Positions 8,600-16,597 of a stretch of DNA of 38,752 nt are shown here, piece after piece. This stretch comes from Ancylobacter radicis (GTDB lineage: Bacteria > Pseudomonadota > Alphaproteobacteria > Rhizobiales > Xanthobacteraceae). The first letter of the stretch is position 1; the number at the start of each line of letters is the position of its first letter. Below the pieces are notes generated by a model, which saw only the letters and a program-made list of their open reading frames with translations, searched no databases and was not told where the DNA came from. The DNA lies in the NCBI RefSeq assembly GCF_018449475.1, contig NZ_JAHCQH010000003.1, forward strand, positions 1 through 38,752, in the 5' to 3' direction. The translations under genes and the position numbers were made by a program.

Positions 8600-8689
8600 G
8601 GCGCGTTTCCTCGGTTTTGTGACGCGCCTTCGCCTTGACGGTCCGGGCGGTGGCGGCCCGGAGGAGGAGGCAGACGCGGGCTTGATGGT

Positions 8690-9613
8690 TCAAAGCGTGT
8701 CGAGCGGCAGCTTGAGGTAGCGTTTGCCGTTCTCTTCCGGTTCGGGAAGCTGGCCGCCGCGTATGTTCACCTGCACGGAAGGCAGGATCAGCTTGGGCAT
8801 GGCGAGCGTCGCATCCCGCTTGGTGCGCATCTCGACGAAGGCGTCCTCTTCCACCCCGTCGCGCACATGGATGTTGCCGGCGCGCTCGGCGGCCACGGTG
8901 GTCTCCCACACATAGGAATCACGCCCCGGCGCCTTGTAGTCGTGGCAAAGGAAGAGGCGCGTCGCGTCGGGCAGCGCGAGCAGACGGCGGATCGACTGGT
9001 AGAGTTGACGGGCATCGCCGCCGGGAAAATCGGCCCGCGCGGTGCCGAAATCGGGCATGAACAGCGTGTCGCCGGTAAACACCACGTCGCCGATCACATA
9101 GGCCATGTCCGCCGGCGTGTGACCGGGGACATGAAGCGCGATGGCCGGGATCGAGCCAATGGCGAATTCGTCGCCATCCTCGAACAGACGGTCGAATTCG
9201 GAGCCGTCGCGGGCGAATTCGGTGCCGACGTTGAAGATTTTTCCGAAGACGTTCTGGACCGTGATGATCTCGCGGCCGATGGCGAGCTTGCCGCCGAGCG
9301 TCTGCTGGATATAGGGCGCCGCCGAAAGGTGGTCGGCATGGGCATGGGTTTCCAGCAGCCAGTCGAGCGTGAGCCCCTCGGCCCGCACATAGGCGATCAT
9401 CGCGTCCGCCGAGGCGGTGGAGGTCCGGCCAGAGGCCGCGTCGAAATCGAGAACACTGTCGACAATCGCGGCGCGACGGGTGGCCGGATCATGGATCACG
9501 TAGCTCGCCGTGTTCGTCGGCTCGTCGAAGAAGGCCTTGACGGCAAGCTTGTCGCGGGCCGCCTGGGCGGCATGAACCTGATGGGTGGCGTGGTCGAGCG
9601 GGTGATCCGACAT
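8690..9613 (-). CDS. Persulfide dioxygenase (ETHE1/Blh-type metallo-beta-lactamase fold)
   Basis: The 307-residue protein has the metal-binding THAHADH motif (residues 89-95), a later GHT histidine (His165) and the GDTLF aspartate (Asp182). These match ETHE1-type persulfide dioxygenases, which convert glutathione persulfide and oxygen to sulfite and glutathione with one iron. The stretch DFPGGDARQLYQSI and CHDY near residue 225 are also family-like. The stand-alone form lacks the DUF442 domain seen in Blh of the BigR operon; here that domain is attached to SQR instead. It is the first gene of the reverse-strand sulfur operon and shares an AT-rich divergent promoter with the peroxiredoxin-regulator pair. 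Confidence 0.92.
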   Translation of the reverse strand: MSDHPLDHATHQVHAAQAARDKLAVKAFFDEPTNTASYVIHDPATRRAAIVDSVLDFDAASGRTSTASADAMIAYVRAEGLTLDWLLETHAHADHLSAAPYIQQTLGGKLAIGREIITVQNVFGKIFNVGTEFARDGSEFDRLFEDGDEFAIGSIPAIALHVPGHTPADMAYVIGDVVFTGDTLFMPDFGTARADFPGGDARQLYQSIRRLLALPDATRLFLCHDYKAPGRDSYVWETTVAAERAGNIHVRDGVEEDAFVEMRTKRDATLAMPKLILPSVQVNIRGGQLPEPEENGKRYLKLPLDTL

Positions 9614-9640
9614 GGCGTCCTCCTTGCGGGATTATCAGTT

Positions 9641-9670
9641 TCATAATTTATGATTTTACGTAATTGTAAA
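9641..9670. promoter_or_regulatory. Divergent promoter with tandem AT-rich operators
   Basis: The 99-bp gap between the persulfide dioxygenase and peroxiredoxin genes contains TCATAA-T-TTATGA (9641-9653), a perfect inverted repeat, and just after it TTTAC-GTAATT-GTAAA (9655-9670), which encloses the palindrome TTACGTAA. AT-rich palindromes of this type are where BigR/SqrR-like ArsR repressors bind. The regulator encoded 0.7 kb away is the natural candidate, controlling both directions. The binding assignment is inferred. Confidence 0.65.
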
Positions 9671-9712
9671 TACGGATTGCATCAAGGCAACCGGAAAGGC
9701 AATCAGGAGCCC

Positions 9713-10366
9713 ATGGCTGGCGAACACACTTCCGCGACCGAGACCGCCCTCTCCTGCGTCCGCCCGCTGCGGATGGGGGATGCGGCGCCCGTGTTCCGCG
9801 CGCGTTCCACGCGCGGGGATATCGACCTGTCCCGCTACCGGGGCCGCTGGCTGGTGTTCTTTTCGCACCCGGCCGATTTCACGCCGGTCTGCACCAGCGA
9901 GTTCATCGCCCTGGCCCGGCTGGCGCCGGAATTCGAGGCCGCGGGCTTTGCCCTGCTGGGCCTGTCGGTCGACAGCCTGTTCGCCCATGTCGCGTGGATG
10001 CGCGCCATCCGGGAGACGTTTGGCGTCGATGTGCCGTTCCCGATCATCGAGGACCCGTCAATGGTCATCGGCCGTGCCTACGGCATGATCGACGAGCGCG
10101 CGCCGGATTCCTCGGCCGTGCGGGCGAGCTATTTCATCGACCCCGACGGCATCATCCGCGCCATGAACTGGTACCCGATGACGGTCGGACGGTCGGCCGA
10201 CGAGATGCTGCGGCTGGCCACGGCGCTCAAGCGCGTCGAGGCCGGAGATGCCGTCACGCCGGAAGGTTGGCGTCCCGGCGACCCCGTGCTGTCGCCGCTC
10301 GATGAGGCGACCGCCCTCGCCGAGCCGGAAAGCGACTGGTTCTGCCGGCGCATCAAGGGAGGCTGA
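9713..10366 (+). CDS. Peroxiredoxin (AhpC/TSA, Prx6-like)
   Basis: The start at 9713 (MAGEHTS) follows GGAGCCC and gives 217 residues; an upstream ATG at 9650 falls inside the operator region. The peroxidatic cysteine is Cys60 in HPADFTPVCTSEF, and a candidate resolving cysteine is Cys211 in the C-terminal DWFCRRIKGG. This arrangement resembles the archaeal/bacterial Prx6-type enzymes of about 215-230 residues. The enzyme reduces hydrogen peroxide or organic peroxides with thiols. It is two bases upstream of the ArsR-type regulator, so the two are cotranscribed, and is divergent from the persulfide dioxygenase operon. A role against peroxide or polysulfide stress produced during sulfide oxidation is likely but inferred. 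Confidence 0.9.
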   Translation: MAGEHTSATETALSCVRPLRMGDAAPVFRARSTRGDIDLSRYRGRWLVFFSHPADFTPVCTSEFIALARLAPEFEAAGFALLGLSVDSLFAHVAWMRAIRETFGVDVPFPIIEDPSMVIGRAYGMIDERAPDSSAVRASYFIDPDGIIRAMNWYPMTVGRSADEMLRLATALKRVEAGDAVTPEGWRPGDPVLSPLDEATALAEPESDWFCRRIKGG

Positions 10367-10368
10367 GC

Positions 10369-10797
10369 ATGCCGCTGACCCGCGAAGAAGCGGACCGCGC
10401 TGTCGAAAAGCTACGGATCTACAGCCAGGCACAAAGGCTGATGATCCTCTCCCATCTCCAGATGGGCGAACTGACGGTCGGCGAGATCGACGCGGCAACC
10501 GGCATTGCCCAGCCGGCGCTGAGCCAGCAGCTCGCCGAATTGCGGCGGGCCGGGCTGGTGACGACGCGGCGCGCCTCCAAGCAGGTGTTCTATCGTCTGG
10601 CGGATGTCATGGTTGCCAACTGCGTGCGCAATATCGAGGCGCAGTTCGGCGGTGCGGGCGAACCGCCCTCTCCCCTCGCGACGGCACCGGCATCGGCGCC
10701 CCCTTCACCGGCCTCCGCGCCGGCGCACGCGATTGCCGCGCCGCGCAACCGCAATGCCGCGGTGTTTGCCCGCATTCTCCTGCCCGGCGACGCCTGA
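10369..10797 (+). CDS. ArsR-family winged-helix regulator, BigR/SqrR-like, non-canonical cysteines
   Basis: The 142-residue protein has a winged helix-turn-helix (about residues 20-80) with ELTVGEIDAATGIAQPALSQ as recognition part and RRASKQVFYRLAD as wing, close to BigR/SqrR/YgaV regulators of sulfur genes. Those sensors use two cysteines that form a polysulfide bridge; the first follows RLMIL. Here that position is Ser28 (RLMILSHL), and the only cysteine is Cys85 in the helix after the wing. A 40-residue Ala/Pro-rich tail and a final RNAAVFARILLPGDA segment are unusual for the family. It starts two bases after the peroxiredoxin gene. It probably represses its own operon and the divergent persulfide dioxygenase operon, but its sensing chemistry must differ from SqrR. 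Confidence 0.85.
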   Translation: MPLTREEADRAVEKLRIYSQAQRLMILSHLQMGELTVGEIDAATGIAQPALSQQLAELRRAGLVTTRRASKQVFYRLADVMVANCVRNIEAQFGGAGEPPSPLATAPASAPPSPASAPAHAIAAPRNRNAAVFARILLPGDA

Positions 10798-10802
10798 GCC
10801 GG

Positions 10803-10824
10803 CGCCCCCCGCCCCGAGGGGGCG
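10803..10824. terminator. Hairpin between convergent genes
   Basis: CGCCCCC and GGGGGCG form a 7-bp GC stem around an 8-base loop in the short gap between the arsR stop and the stop of the reverse-strand secreted protein gene. It could terminate both transcripts, but no T-tract is visible. Confidence 0.45.
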
Positions 10825-11124
10825 TCACCTCTGCCGGATGATGCGCTCGCGGCAGCGATAGCCGATGAAGCACTGGTTCTGGTCGGTGGTCTGCAGCCAG
10901 ACGGGAACGGTGGTCTCGTCCTGCGAGCAGTAGCGTTGGTTGCTCACATAGCGGTCATAGATGTTCGGGCCGGTGCCGATCACCACCTGCCCTTGCTGGC
11001 GAACCATGCCGGCTGTGGCGGCGCAGCTCATGCGCAGCGAATCCGGGCGGGACTGGCCAGCGGCCGGCGCGGCGAAAGCGGCGGCGACAACGAGACCGGA
11101 AATGAGGCAGGGGATGAGACGCAT
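10825..11124 (-). CDS. Small secreted cysteine-containing protein, unknown function
   Basis: The 99-residue protein starts [20 protein letters not shown], a clear Sec signal peptide with probable cleavage near AAG-QS (residue 24). The mature part holds four cysteines ([23 protein letters not shown]), which would allow two disulfide bonds in the periplasm. The pattern (signal, [29 protein letters not shown]) resembles small conserved hypothetical proteins of Hyphomicrobiales, though I cannot name a family. It is convergent with arsR and divergent from the chemoreceptor gene. Confidence 0.75.
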   Translation of the reverse strand: MRLIPCLISGLVVAAAFAAPAAGQSRPDSLRMSCAATAGMVRQQGQVVIGTGPNIYDRYVSNQRYCSQDETTVPVWLQTTDQNQCFIGYRCRERIIRQR

Positions 11125-11325
11125 GGATCACCTCACACGAACACGCCGCGATGGCATGGGCCGAACTATGCACGCCGCGCGGCCCCCCCGGCATCCGCAA
11201 TCACACGGGCTTCTCGGGAATGTGACTGGGCCGGCCCTGTCGCGCTCGACACGCAATCCAGAAGCAAGCCTGCGCCCTTACGCGATGTGCACCCGCCGCG
11301 AGAGGGTGGCGGGCGGAGGTTTTCG

Positions 11326-12801
11326 ATGCGTCTGTTTTCCCGCCGCGAGGCCCGGCTCACGCTGGACGCTCTCGACCGCTCTCTTGCCGTCATCGAATTC
11401 ACGCCCGAAGGGCGGGTGATCGGCGCGAACGCTAACTTTCTGAACGTGCTCGGCTACACGCTGGCGGAGATCGTGAACCAGCCGCACGCGCTTTTCGTGC
11501 GCCCGGAAGAACGCACAAGCGCGCCATATCGCCAGTTCTGGGACGATCTGCGGCGCGGCACGTTCAAGTCCGCCGAGTTCCAGCGCGTGGCCAAGGATGG
11601 CCGCGCGGTCTTCATTCAGGCGACCTACAACCCGATCCTCGTCGGCGGCAAGGTCGTGAAGGTGATCAAGTTCGCCACCGACGTCACCCGGCAGAAGGCG
11701 ATGCAGGCCGAATGCGACAGCCTTGTCGAGGCGGTCGGCAAGTCGCAGGCGATCATCCATTTCACCCCGACCGGCCAAGTGCTGGAGGCGAACGAGAATT
11801 TCCTCGCGGCGCTCGGCTACACGCTTGAGGACATCCGCGGCCGGCACCATTCGATGTTCGTCGCGCCGCAGGAGCGCGACACGCCGGCCTACCGCCAGTT
11901 CTGGACCGATCTCGGGCGAGGCGACTTCCAGGCCGGCGAGTTCTGCCGCATCGGCAAGGGCGGGCGGGAGGTCTGGATCCAGGCCTCCTACAACCCGGTC
12001 TTCGACGCGGCCGGCCACGTGACCAAAGTGGTGAAATTCGCTACCGACATCACCGCCCAGGTGATGGAGCGCCGGCGCCGCGAGGCGGTGCAGAGCTCCA
12101 TCAGCGCCGATCTGGAACATATCTCGCGGGAGGTCTCCGACACCAACCGCCAGGCGGCAAGCGCCGCCGAGGCGACCAACCAGACCTCGTCCGGGGTCAA
12201 CGCCGTGGCGTCGGGCGCCGAGGAACTCTCGGCTTCGGTGGAGGAGATCAGCCGGCAGGTGAACATCGCCCTCGACATCTCCCGCGCCGCCGTGACCGAG
12301 GGCGAGCGCACCAATCTGATCGTGTCCGACCTCGCCGAGGCGGCGCAGCGGATCGGCCATATCAGCGACCTCATCAGCCAGATCGCCTCGCAGACCAACC
12401 TGCTGGCGCTCAACGCCACCATCGAGGCGGCCCGCGCCGGCGAGGCGGGACGCGGCTTCTCGGTCGTGGCGACGGAGGTGAAAAGCCTCGCCAGCCAGAC
12501 CGCGCAGGCGACCGGCGAGATCACCACCCAGATCGCCGCCGTGCAGAGCCGGACCAAGGAAACCGTGACGGCGCTCGCCGCCATCGGCCAGCGCATCGGC
12601 GATATCAACGAGATTTCGACCGGCATCGCCTCGGCGGTGGAGGAGCAGGCGGCGGTGGCGCGCGACATGTCGCAGAGCATGCAGGTCGCCGCCCAGGGCG
12701 TCGCGACCATCACCTGCAGCATGGCGGCCATTGCCAATTCAACCCAGCAGGTGGAGACCGCGACGCAGGAATTGCGCAAGGTCTCCCGCCAGATCGCGTG
12801 A
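11326..12801 (+). CDS. Soluble methyl-accepting chemotaxis protein with two PAS domains
   Basis: The ATG at 11326 has a strong GGAGG 6-7 bases upstream; it yields 491 residues. No transmembrane segment is present, so the receptor is cytoplasmic. Residues about 15-120 and 137-242 are two very similar PAS domains (both contain YRQFW, a GEF/AEF..KGGR/KDGR segment and KFATD[VI]T), clearly an internal duplication. The rest is the MCP signalling domain with the hairpin tip [20 protein letters not shown]. Such double-PAS receptors sense internal redox, energy or ligand state and signal to CheA/CheW. No heme- or flavin-binding residues can be assigned with confidence. No che genes are adjacent. The C-terminus lacks an NWETF-type tether. 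Confidence 0.92.
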   Translation: MRLFSRREARLTLDALDRSLAVIEFTPEGRVIGANANFLNVLGYTLAEIVNQPHALFVRPEERTSAPYRQFWDDLRRGTFKSAEFQRVAKDGRAVFIQATYNPILVGGKVVKVIKFATDVTRQKAMQAECDSLVEAVGKSQAIIHFTPTGQVLEANENFLAALGYTLEDIRGRHHSMFVAPQERDTPAYRQFWTDLGRGDFQAGEFCRIGKGGREVWIQASYNPVFDAAGHVTKVVKFATDITAQVMERRRREAVQSSISADLEHISREVSDTNRQAASAAEATNQTSSGVNAVASGAEELSASVEEISRQVNIALDISRAAVTEGERTNLIVSDLAEAAQRIGHISDLISQIASQTNLLALNATIEAARAGEAGRGFSVVATEVKSLASQTAQATGEITTQIAAVQSRTKETVTALAAIGQRIGDINEISTGIASAVEEQAAVARDMSQSMQVAAQGVATITCSMAAIANSTQQVETATQELRKVSRQIA

Positions 12802-12823
12802 GCCTCCGCCGCGTTTCACCGTC

Positions 12824-12840
12824 GACGGGGCGCCCCCGTC
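12824..12840. terminator. Hairpin between convergent mcp and 73-aa gene
   Basis: GACGGGG and CCCCGTC pair around a 3-base loop immediately downstream of the chemoreceptor stop and touching the stop of the reverse-strand gene. A bidirectional termination role is plausible. There is no T-tract. Confidence 0.4.
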
Positions 12841-13060
12841 AGCGGATGAACTCGACCGTGTCCAGCGAGATGAGCTGGCTGCCCTGATAATTGCCGTCCT
12901 GGAGGCGGCAGAGCATGAAGCGGTCGGCCACCTCGATCGGCCCATAGGCGGTGATCAATTCGCCGCTGCGCAGCTTGATGGTCAGCGCGTGCTTGCGGTC
13001 GTCCTTGGCCACCTCCTTCAAGAGGTCGCAGATGGTCCGGTCGCTGGTGCAGATGTTCAT
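12839..13060 (-). CDS. Small conserved protein of unknown function (beta-rich, 73 aa)
   Basis: The start at 13060 (MNICTSDRTICDLL) follows GGGAGGACCACC, a good ribosome-binding site; an upstream in-frame ATG at 13102 is less well placed. The 73-residue product is soluble, with alternating strands LTIKLRSGELITAYG, FMLCRLQDG and SQLISLDTVEFI that suggest a small beta-barrel or SH3/Sm-like fold (the last strand reads as a typical end of such a barrel). No function can be assigned. It is a monocistronic gene convergent with the chemoreceptor. Confidence 0.65.
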   Translation of the reverse strand: MNICTSDRTICDLLKEVAKDDRKHALTIKLRSGELITAYGPIEVADRFMLCRLQDGNYQGSQLISLDTVEFIR

Positions 13061-13133
13061 GGTGGTCCTCCCACGGGTCCCGCCGTCTGGATCGGCTCGC
13101 ACCGTCCGCGGCTATTTTGGACACCAACAGGAC

Positions 13134-13153
13134 AGGGAACCATCCGGTTCCCT
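13134..13153. terminator. Stem-loop after ABC importer operon
   Basis: AGGGAACC-ATCC-GGTTCCCT is a perfect 8-bp stem with a 4-base loop, 26 bases downstream of the last permease stop on the reverse strand. No T-tract follows, so it could be an operon-end stabilising hairpin or an operator for the 73-aa gene that starts at 13060. Confidence 0.45.
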
Positions 13154-13178
13154 ACCGACGCACGGTTGCCCCTGCGGC

Positions 13179-14009
13179 TCAGCCGGCGAGCCGCCGCGCC
13201 CGGCGCTTGCGCAGCACGGCGATCACCGCCAGCGCAAGGAGGATCACCGCCATGGAGAACACCGTCGTCACCGTGCCGAGCGCATAGAGCACCGGCGTCG
13301 TGACATTGGTGGTCATGCCGTAGATCTCCAGCGGCAGCGTGTTGAAGCTGCCGGAGGTCATCAGCGTGCGGGCGAATTCGTCATAGGACAGGGTGAAGCC
13401 GAACAGGCCGACGCCAATGAGGCTCGGCAGGATGATCGGCAGCACGACATGGGCGAAAGTCTGCCACGGCGTCGCGCCCAGGTCGCGCGCCGCCTCCTCA
13501 TAGGCCGGGTTGAAGCGGTTGAAGACCGCGAACATGATCAGCAGGCCGAAAGGCAGCGTCCAGGTGAGATGCGCCCCGAAGCCCGAGGAGTACCAGGCCG
13601 GCTCCAGCCCGAACACGTTGAAGGCGAGACCGATGCCGAGCGAGATCAGGATCGAGGGCACGATCAGGCTGGCGATGGCGAGGTAGAACAGCGGCCCGGC
13701 GCCGAGAAAGCGCCGGCGGAAGGCAAGCCCCGCCAGCAGCGAGACCACCACCGTCGTCAGCATGGTCATGATGCCCAGCATCAGCGAGCGCGAAAAGGCG
13801 CCGCCGAAATCGCCCACCGCCTGCTGCTCGAACAGCAAGTTCTCGAACCAGCGCAGCGAGACCCCGTTCATCGGGAAGGTCAGCCCGCCATTCGGCCCCT
13901 GAAAGGACAGGATGAAGATGGTCGTCATAGGGCCGTAGAGGAACAGCACGAACAGCACGAAGAAGGCGGTGAGCACATAGAAGCCGGGGCCGCGACGCTC
14001 GGAATTCAT
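13179..14009 (-). CDS. ABC importer permease, PotC/PotI-like
   Basis: The start MNSERRGPG at 14009 follows AGGAG at a good distance and gives 276 residues. The protein has six or so hydrophobic helices and the cytoplasmic EAA loop EEAARDLGATPWQTFAHVVLPIILP that docks onto the ATPase. The length and pattern fit the second permease of polyamine-type (PotABCD/PotFGHI) importers. It is the last gene of the operon ATPase, binding protein, permease, permease. Between it and the first permease lies a pair of REP-like palindromes, which could lower its expression relative to upstream genes. Confidence 0.92.
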   Translation of the reverse strand: MNSERRGPGFYVLTAFFVLFVLFLYGPMTTIFILSFQGPNGGLTFPMNGVSLRWFENLLFEQQAVGDFGGAFSRSLMLGIMTMLTTVVVSLLAGLAFRRRFLGAGPLFYLAIASLIVPSILISLGIGLAFNVFGLEPAWYSSGFGAHLTWTLPFGLLIMFAVFNRFNPAYEEAARDLGATPWQTFAHVVLPIILPSLIGVGLFGFTLSYDEFARTLMTSGSFNTLPLEIYGMTTNVTTPVLYALGTVTTVFSMAVILLALAVIAVLRKRRARRLAG

Positions 14010-14038
14010 CCGTGTTGCTCCTCGTTGGGCGCGCCTGC

Positions 14039-14143
14039 GTGCTTCGAGGCTCGCTGGCGCTCGCACCTCAGCATGACGTCGTTGTCCTCACACAGGGCAC
14101 CGTCATCCTGAGGTGCCCGGCCGACGGCCGGGCCTCGAAGGAG
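14039..14143. repeat. REP-like palindrome pair (family A)
   Basis: Two imperfect palindromes in opposite orientation: TGCTTCGAGGCTCGC...CACCTCAGCATGACG (about 14039-14079) and CGTCATCCTGAGGTGCCC...GGGCCTCGAAGGA (14101-14143). Each is a hairpin with conserved ends (CTTCGAGGC and CACCTCAG.ATGACG) and a variable inner stem. The same element occurs at 15061-15178 and 20421-20527. They lie between the two permease genes. Confidence 0.85.
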
Positions 14144-14175
14144 GCTCGTCGCACGCAACCGTTCCACAAGCATCC

Positions 14176-15027
14176 TCACAGCTCCTTGCGGATGTTGACG
14201 ATGCGCAGGATGGCGCCGACCAGCAGCAGCACGAGGACCAGCAGGATCACCGCATTGGCCGCCGCCGCCGGGTATTGCAGCAGCGCGATCTGGTTCGCCA
14301 TCATCAGTCCGACCGAGGCCGACTGCCCGCCGGACATGAAGCGCACGGTGATGAAATCACCCATCACCAGCGTGACGACGAAGATCGAGCCGATGGCGAT
14401 GCCGGGCTTGGCCAGCGGGATGATGACATTGGTGAGGATCTGGAAGCCGTTCGCCCCGGCATCGCGCGCCGCCTCGATCAGCGCGCGGTCGATGCGCATC
14501 AGCGTGTTGAAGATCGGCGTCACCATGAACAGCGTGTAGAGATGCACCATGGCGAGCACCACCGCGAAGTCCGAGAACAGCAGGAACTCCAGCGGCCGGT
14601 CGATCAGCCCCATCGTCATCAGCGTTTGGTTGAGCAGCCCGTTGCGCCCGAGGAACGGGATCCACGAGATCATGCGGATGATGTTCGAGGTCAGGAACGG
14701 AATGGTGCAGACCAGGAACAGCACCATCTGCATGGTCGCCGAGCGGATGTGAAAGGCGAGGTAATAGGCCACCCAGAAGCCGATCAGCAACGTCACCGCC
14801 CAGACGATGACGGTGTATTTCAGCGTGTTGAGATAGGTGCTCCACGTCACCGGCGAGGTGAGCGATTCCTCGTAATTGGTGAAGACGAAGGCCGGGAAGA
14901 TCTGGATCGAGTCGTAGTCCCAGAAGCTCACCATCACGATGGTGGCGATGGGCAGCACGAGAAACGCCGCAAGGATCGCCGTCAGCGGCGTCGCCTGAAG
15001 GTAGGGAGCGATCCGGGAGAGGGTCAT
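14176..15027 (-). CDS. ABC importer permease, PotB/PotH-like
   Basis: The start MTLSRIAPYLQ at 15027 is preferred over the frame beginning at 15063, which is in a repeat. The 283-residue protein has six predicted helices and the EAA motif IEAARDAGANGFQILTNVIIPLAKPG. It resembles the first permease of polyamine-type importers. It is flanked on both sides by REP-like palindromes that separate it from the binding protein gene upstream and the second permease downstream. Substrate is not evident from the permease alone. Confidence 0.92.
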   Translation of the reverse strand: MTLSRIAPYLQATPLTAILAAFLVLPIATIVMVSFWDYDSIQIFPAFVFTNYEESLTSPVTWSTYLNTLKYTVIVWAVTLLIGFWVAYYLAFHIRSATMQMVLFLVCTIPFLTSNIIRMISWIPFLGRNGLLNQTLMTMGLIDRPLEFLLFSDFAVVLAMVHLYTLFMVTPIFNTLMRIDRALIEAARDAGANGFQILTNVIIPLAKPGIAIGSIFVVTLVMGDFITVRFMSGGQSASVGLMMANQIALLQYPAAAANAVILLVLVLLLVGAILRIVNIRKEL

Positions 15028-15060
15028 GCTGGGCTTCCGGTGAACGTGTGCATTCACGAG

Positions 15061-15178
15061 CATCCTTCGAGGCCCGGGCTTTGCCCGGGCACCTCAGGAT
15101 GACGTCTGCGAGGGGAGGACGGTTGGCATCTCCCCCTCGTCATGCTGAGGTGCGAGCGAAGCGAGCCTCGAAGCACGC
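15061..15178. repeat. REP-like palindrome pair (family A)
   Basis: CATCCTTCGAGGCCCGGGCT...GGGCACCTCAGGATGACG (15061-15104) and, inverted, CGTCATGCTGAGGTGCGAGC...GAGCCTCGAAGCACGC (15138-15178). Both form long hairpins and match the pairs at 14039-14143 and 20421-20527. The pair fills the gap between the substrate-binding protein gene and the first permease. Confidence 0.85.
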
Positions 15179-15206
15179 AGGCTCGCTCCTACTCGATCAA
15201 CGCGCC

Positions 15207-16514
15207 TCACGCGGCGATGAACTCGTTCCAGCGGCGGACCATGTAGCGGTCCTCGTCCATCACCGAGTTCCAGCAGGCGACCGCGCCCATGCGCTGCTCG
15301 AAGGAGCCGCCGTCGCGCACCGCGCCGGCCGTGTACATCACCTTGCCTTCCGGCGAGAGAATGTCGGTCTTGGCCGGCTGGCCGAGCATCCAGAACGCCC
15401 ATTCGTCCGGGCTCATGTTCTTCTCGGCGGTGGAGAGCACGGCAGAGTAATAACCCTGCCGGTTGAGATAGGCGCCGACCCAGCCGGACAGATACCAGTT
15501 GATGTATTCATAGGCCGCATCGAGCTGTGCGCCCTTGAGGTGCTTGGCGATGCCGAGGCCGCCGCCCCAGGCGCGGTAGCCTTCTTCCAGCGGCTGGTAG
15601 ACGCAGGGAATGCCCTTCGAGCGCACCGCCGCCACCGCCGGCGACCACATAGACTGGATCACCACCTCGCCCGAGGCCATGAGGTTCACGCTCTCGTCGA
15701 AGGTCTTCCAGAAGGCGCGGAACTGCCCGGCCTTCTTGGTCTTGATGAGGAAATCGATGGTGACGTCGATCTCCGCCTTGGTCATGTTGCCCTTGTCGCC
15801 ATATTTGATGATACCCGCGCTCTCGCAGATCATCGCCGCGTCCATGATGCCGATGGACGGGATGTTCAGGATCGAGGTCTTGCCCTTGAAGGCGGGGTCC
15901 AGAATGTCCTTCCAGTTCTTGATCGGGCGGCCGACGAGGTCGGGGCGGATGCCGAGCGTGTCGGCATTGTAGATGGTCGGGATGAGGGTCATCCACTCGG
16001 TCGGCGCCTTGGCGAAGGTCTTGGACTCCGGGCCCTCGACGAAGCCGACCGTGCTCGGCGCGGTGCCCTGCGCGATGGTCGAGGTCGGTGTCAGCTTGCC
16101 GGTGGTGAAGATCGGCACGATCTGGTCGTAATATTTGATCTTCTTCACATCCATCGGCTGCAGCGTGCCGGCGGCGAAGACCTTCTTGCAGATCCAGTAT
16201 TCGATATCGGCGATGTCGAAGCTGTTGGCCTGCGTCACCACGCGCTGCGACACGGCGTCAGAGTCGAGCGCCGTCATCTGCAGGGTGATGCCGAGGTCGG
16301 CCTTGCACTTCTCGGCGATGGCGTTGAGGTTCGACACGCCGGTGCCGAACTGGCGCAGCGTGATCGGGTTCTGCGCCCAGATGGTGGGGAAGCCGGTGAC
16401 GGCGCCCGCGCCGGCGGCAAGACCGCCCGCGGCGGCAACGCCCTTCAGCAACTGGCGACGGCTGACGCCCTTGGCCGCGACGGAGCCGGCACGATCCGTG
16501 GTCTTCTTGCTCAT
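15207..16514 (-). CDS. ABC importer periplasmic substrate-binding protein (Tat signal), PotD/PotF class
   Basis: The 435-residue protein begins with a twin-arginine signal (SRRQLLKGVAAAGGLAAGAG, residues 18-37) and probable cleavage near IWAQ (about residue 48). The mature part looks like a spermidine/putrescine-class extracellular solute-binding protein (PTEWMTLIPTIYNADTLGIR, NWKDILDPAFKGKTSILNIP, AWGGGLGIAKHLKG, EYINWYLSG). Export as a folded protein by Tat is common for this class in alphaproteobacteria. It is the second gene of the importer operon, 83 bases after the ATPase gene. The ligand may be a polyamine or another small cation; the sequence does not settle it. Confidence 0.9.
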   Translation of the reverse strand: MSKKTTDRAGSVAAKGVSRRQLLKGVAAAGGLAAGAGAVTGFPTIWAQNPITLRQFGTGVSNLNAIAEKCKADLGITLQMTALDSDAVSQRVVTQANSFDIADIEYWICKKVFAAGTLQPMDVKKIKYYDQIVPIFTTGKLTPTSTIAQGTAPSTVGFVEGPESKTFAKAPTEWMTLIPTIYNADTLGIRPDLVGRPIKNWKDILDPAFKGKTSILNIPSIGIMDAAMICESAGIIKYGDKGNMTKAEIDVTIDFLIKTKKAGQFRAFWKTFDESVNLMASGEVVIQSMWSPAVAAVRSKGIPCVYQPLEEGYRAWGGGLGIAKHLKGAQLDAAYEYINWYLSGWVGAYLNRQGYYSAVLSTAEKNMSPDEWAFWMLGQPAKTDILSPEGKVMYTAGAVRDGGSFEQRMGAVACWNSVMDEDRYMVRRWNEFIAA

Positions 16515-16597
16515 TAAGGTCTCCCGAGCGTTGTCCGGCGGTGTGCGCCGTTGATTGGTCTGGTGTCAGGCGGAAGGCGATGTCAGGCAGCAGCCGT

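Noticed and set aside
9650..9712. Longer start of the peroxiredoxin gene at 9650
   Set aside because: The extra 21 codons overlap the AT-rich operator region and do not resemble the family; the start at 9713 has a better ribosome-binding site.
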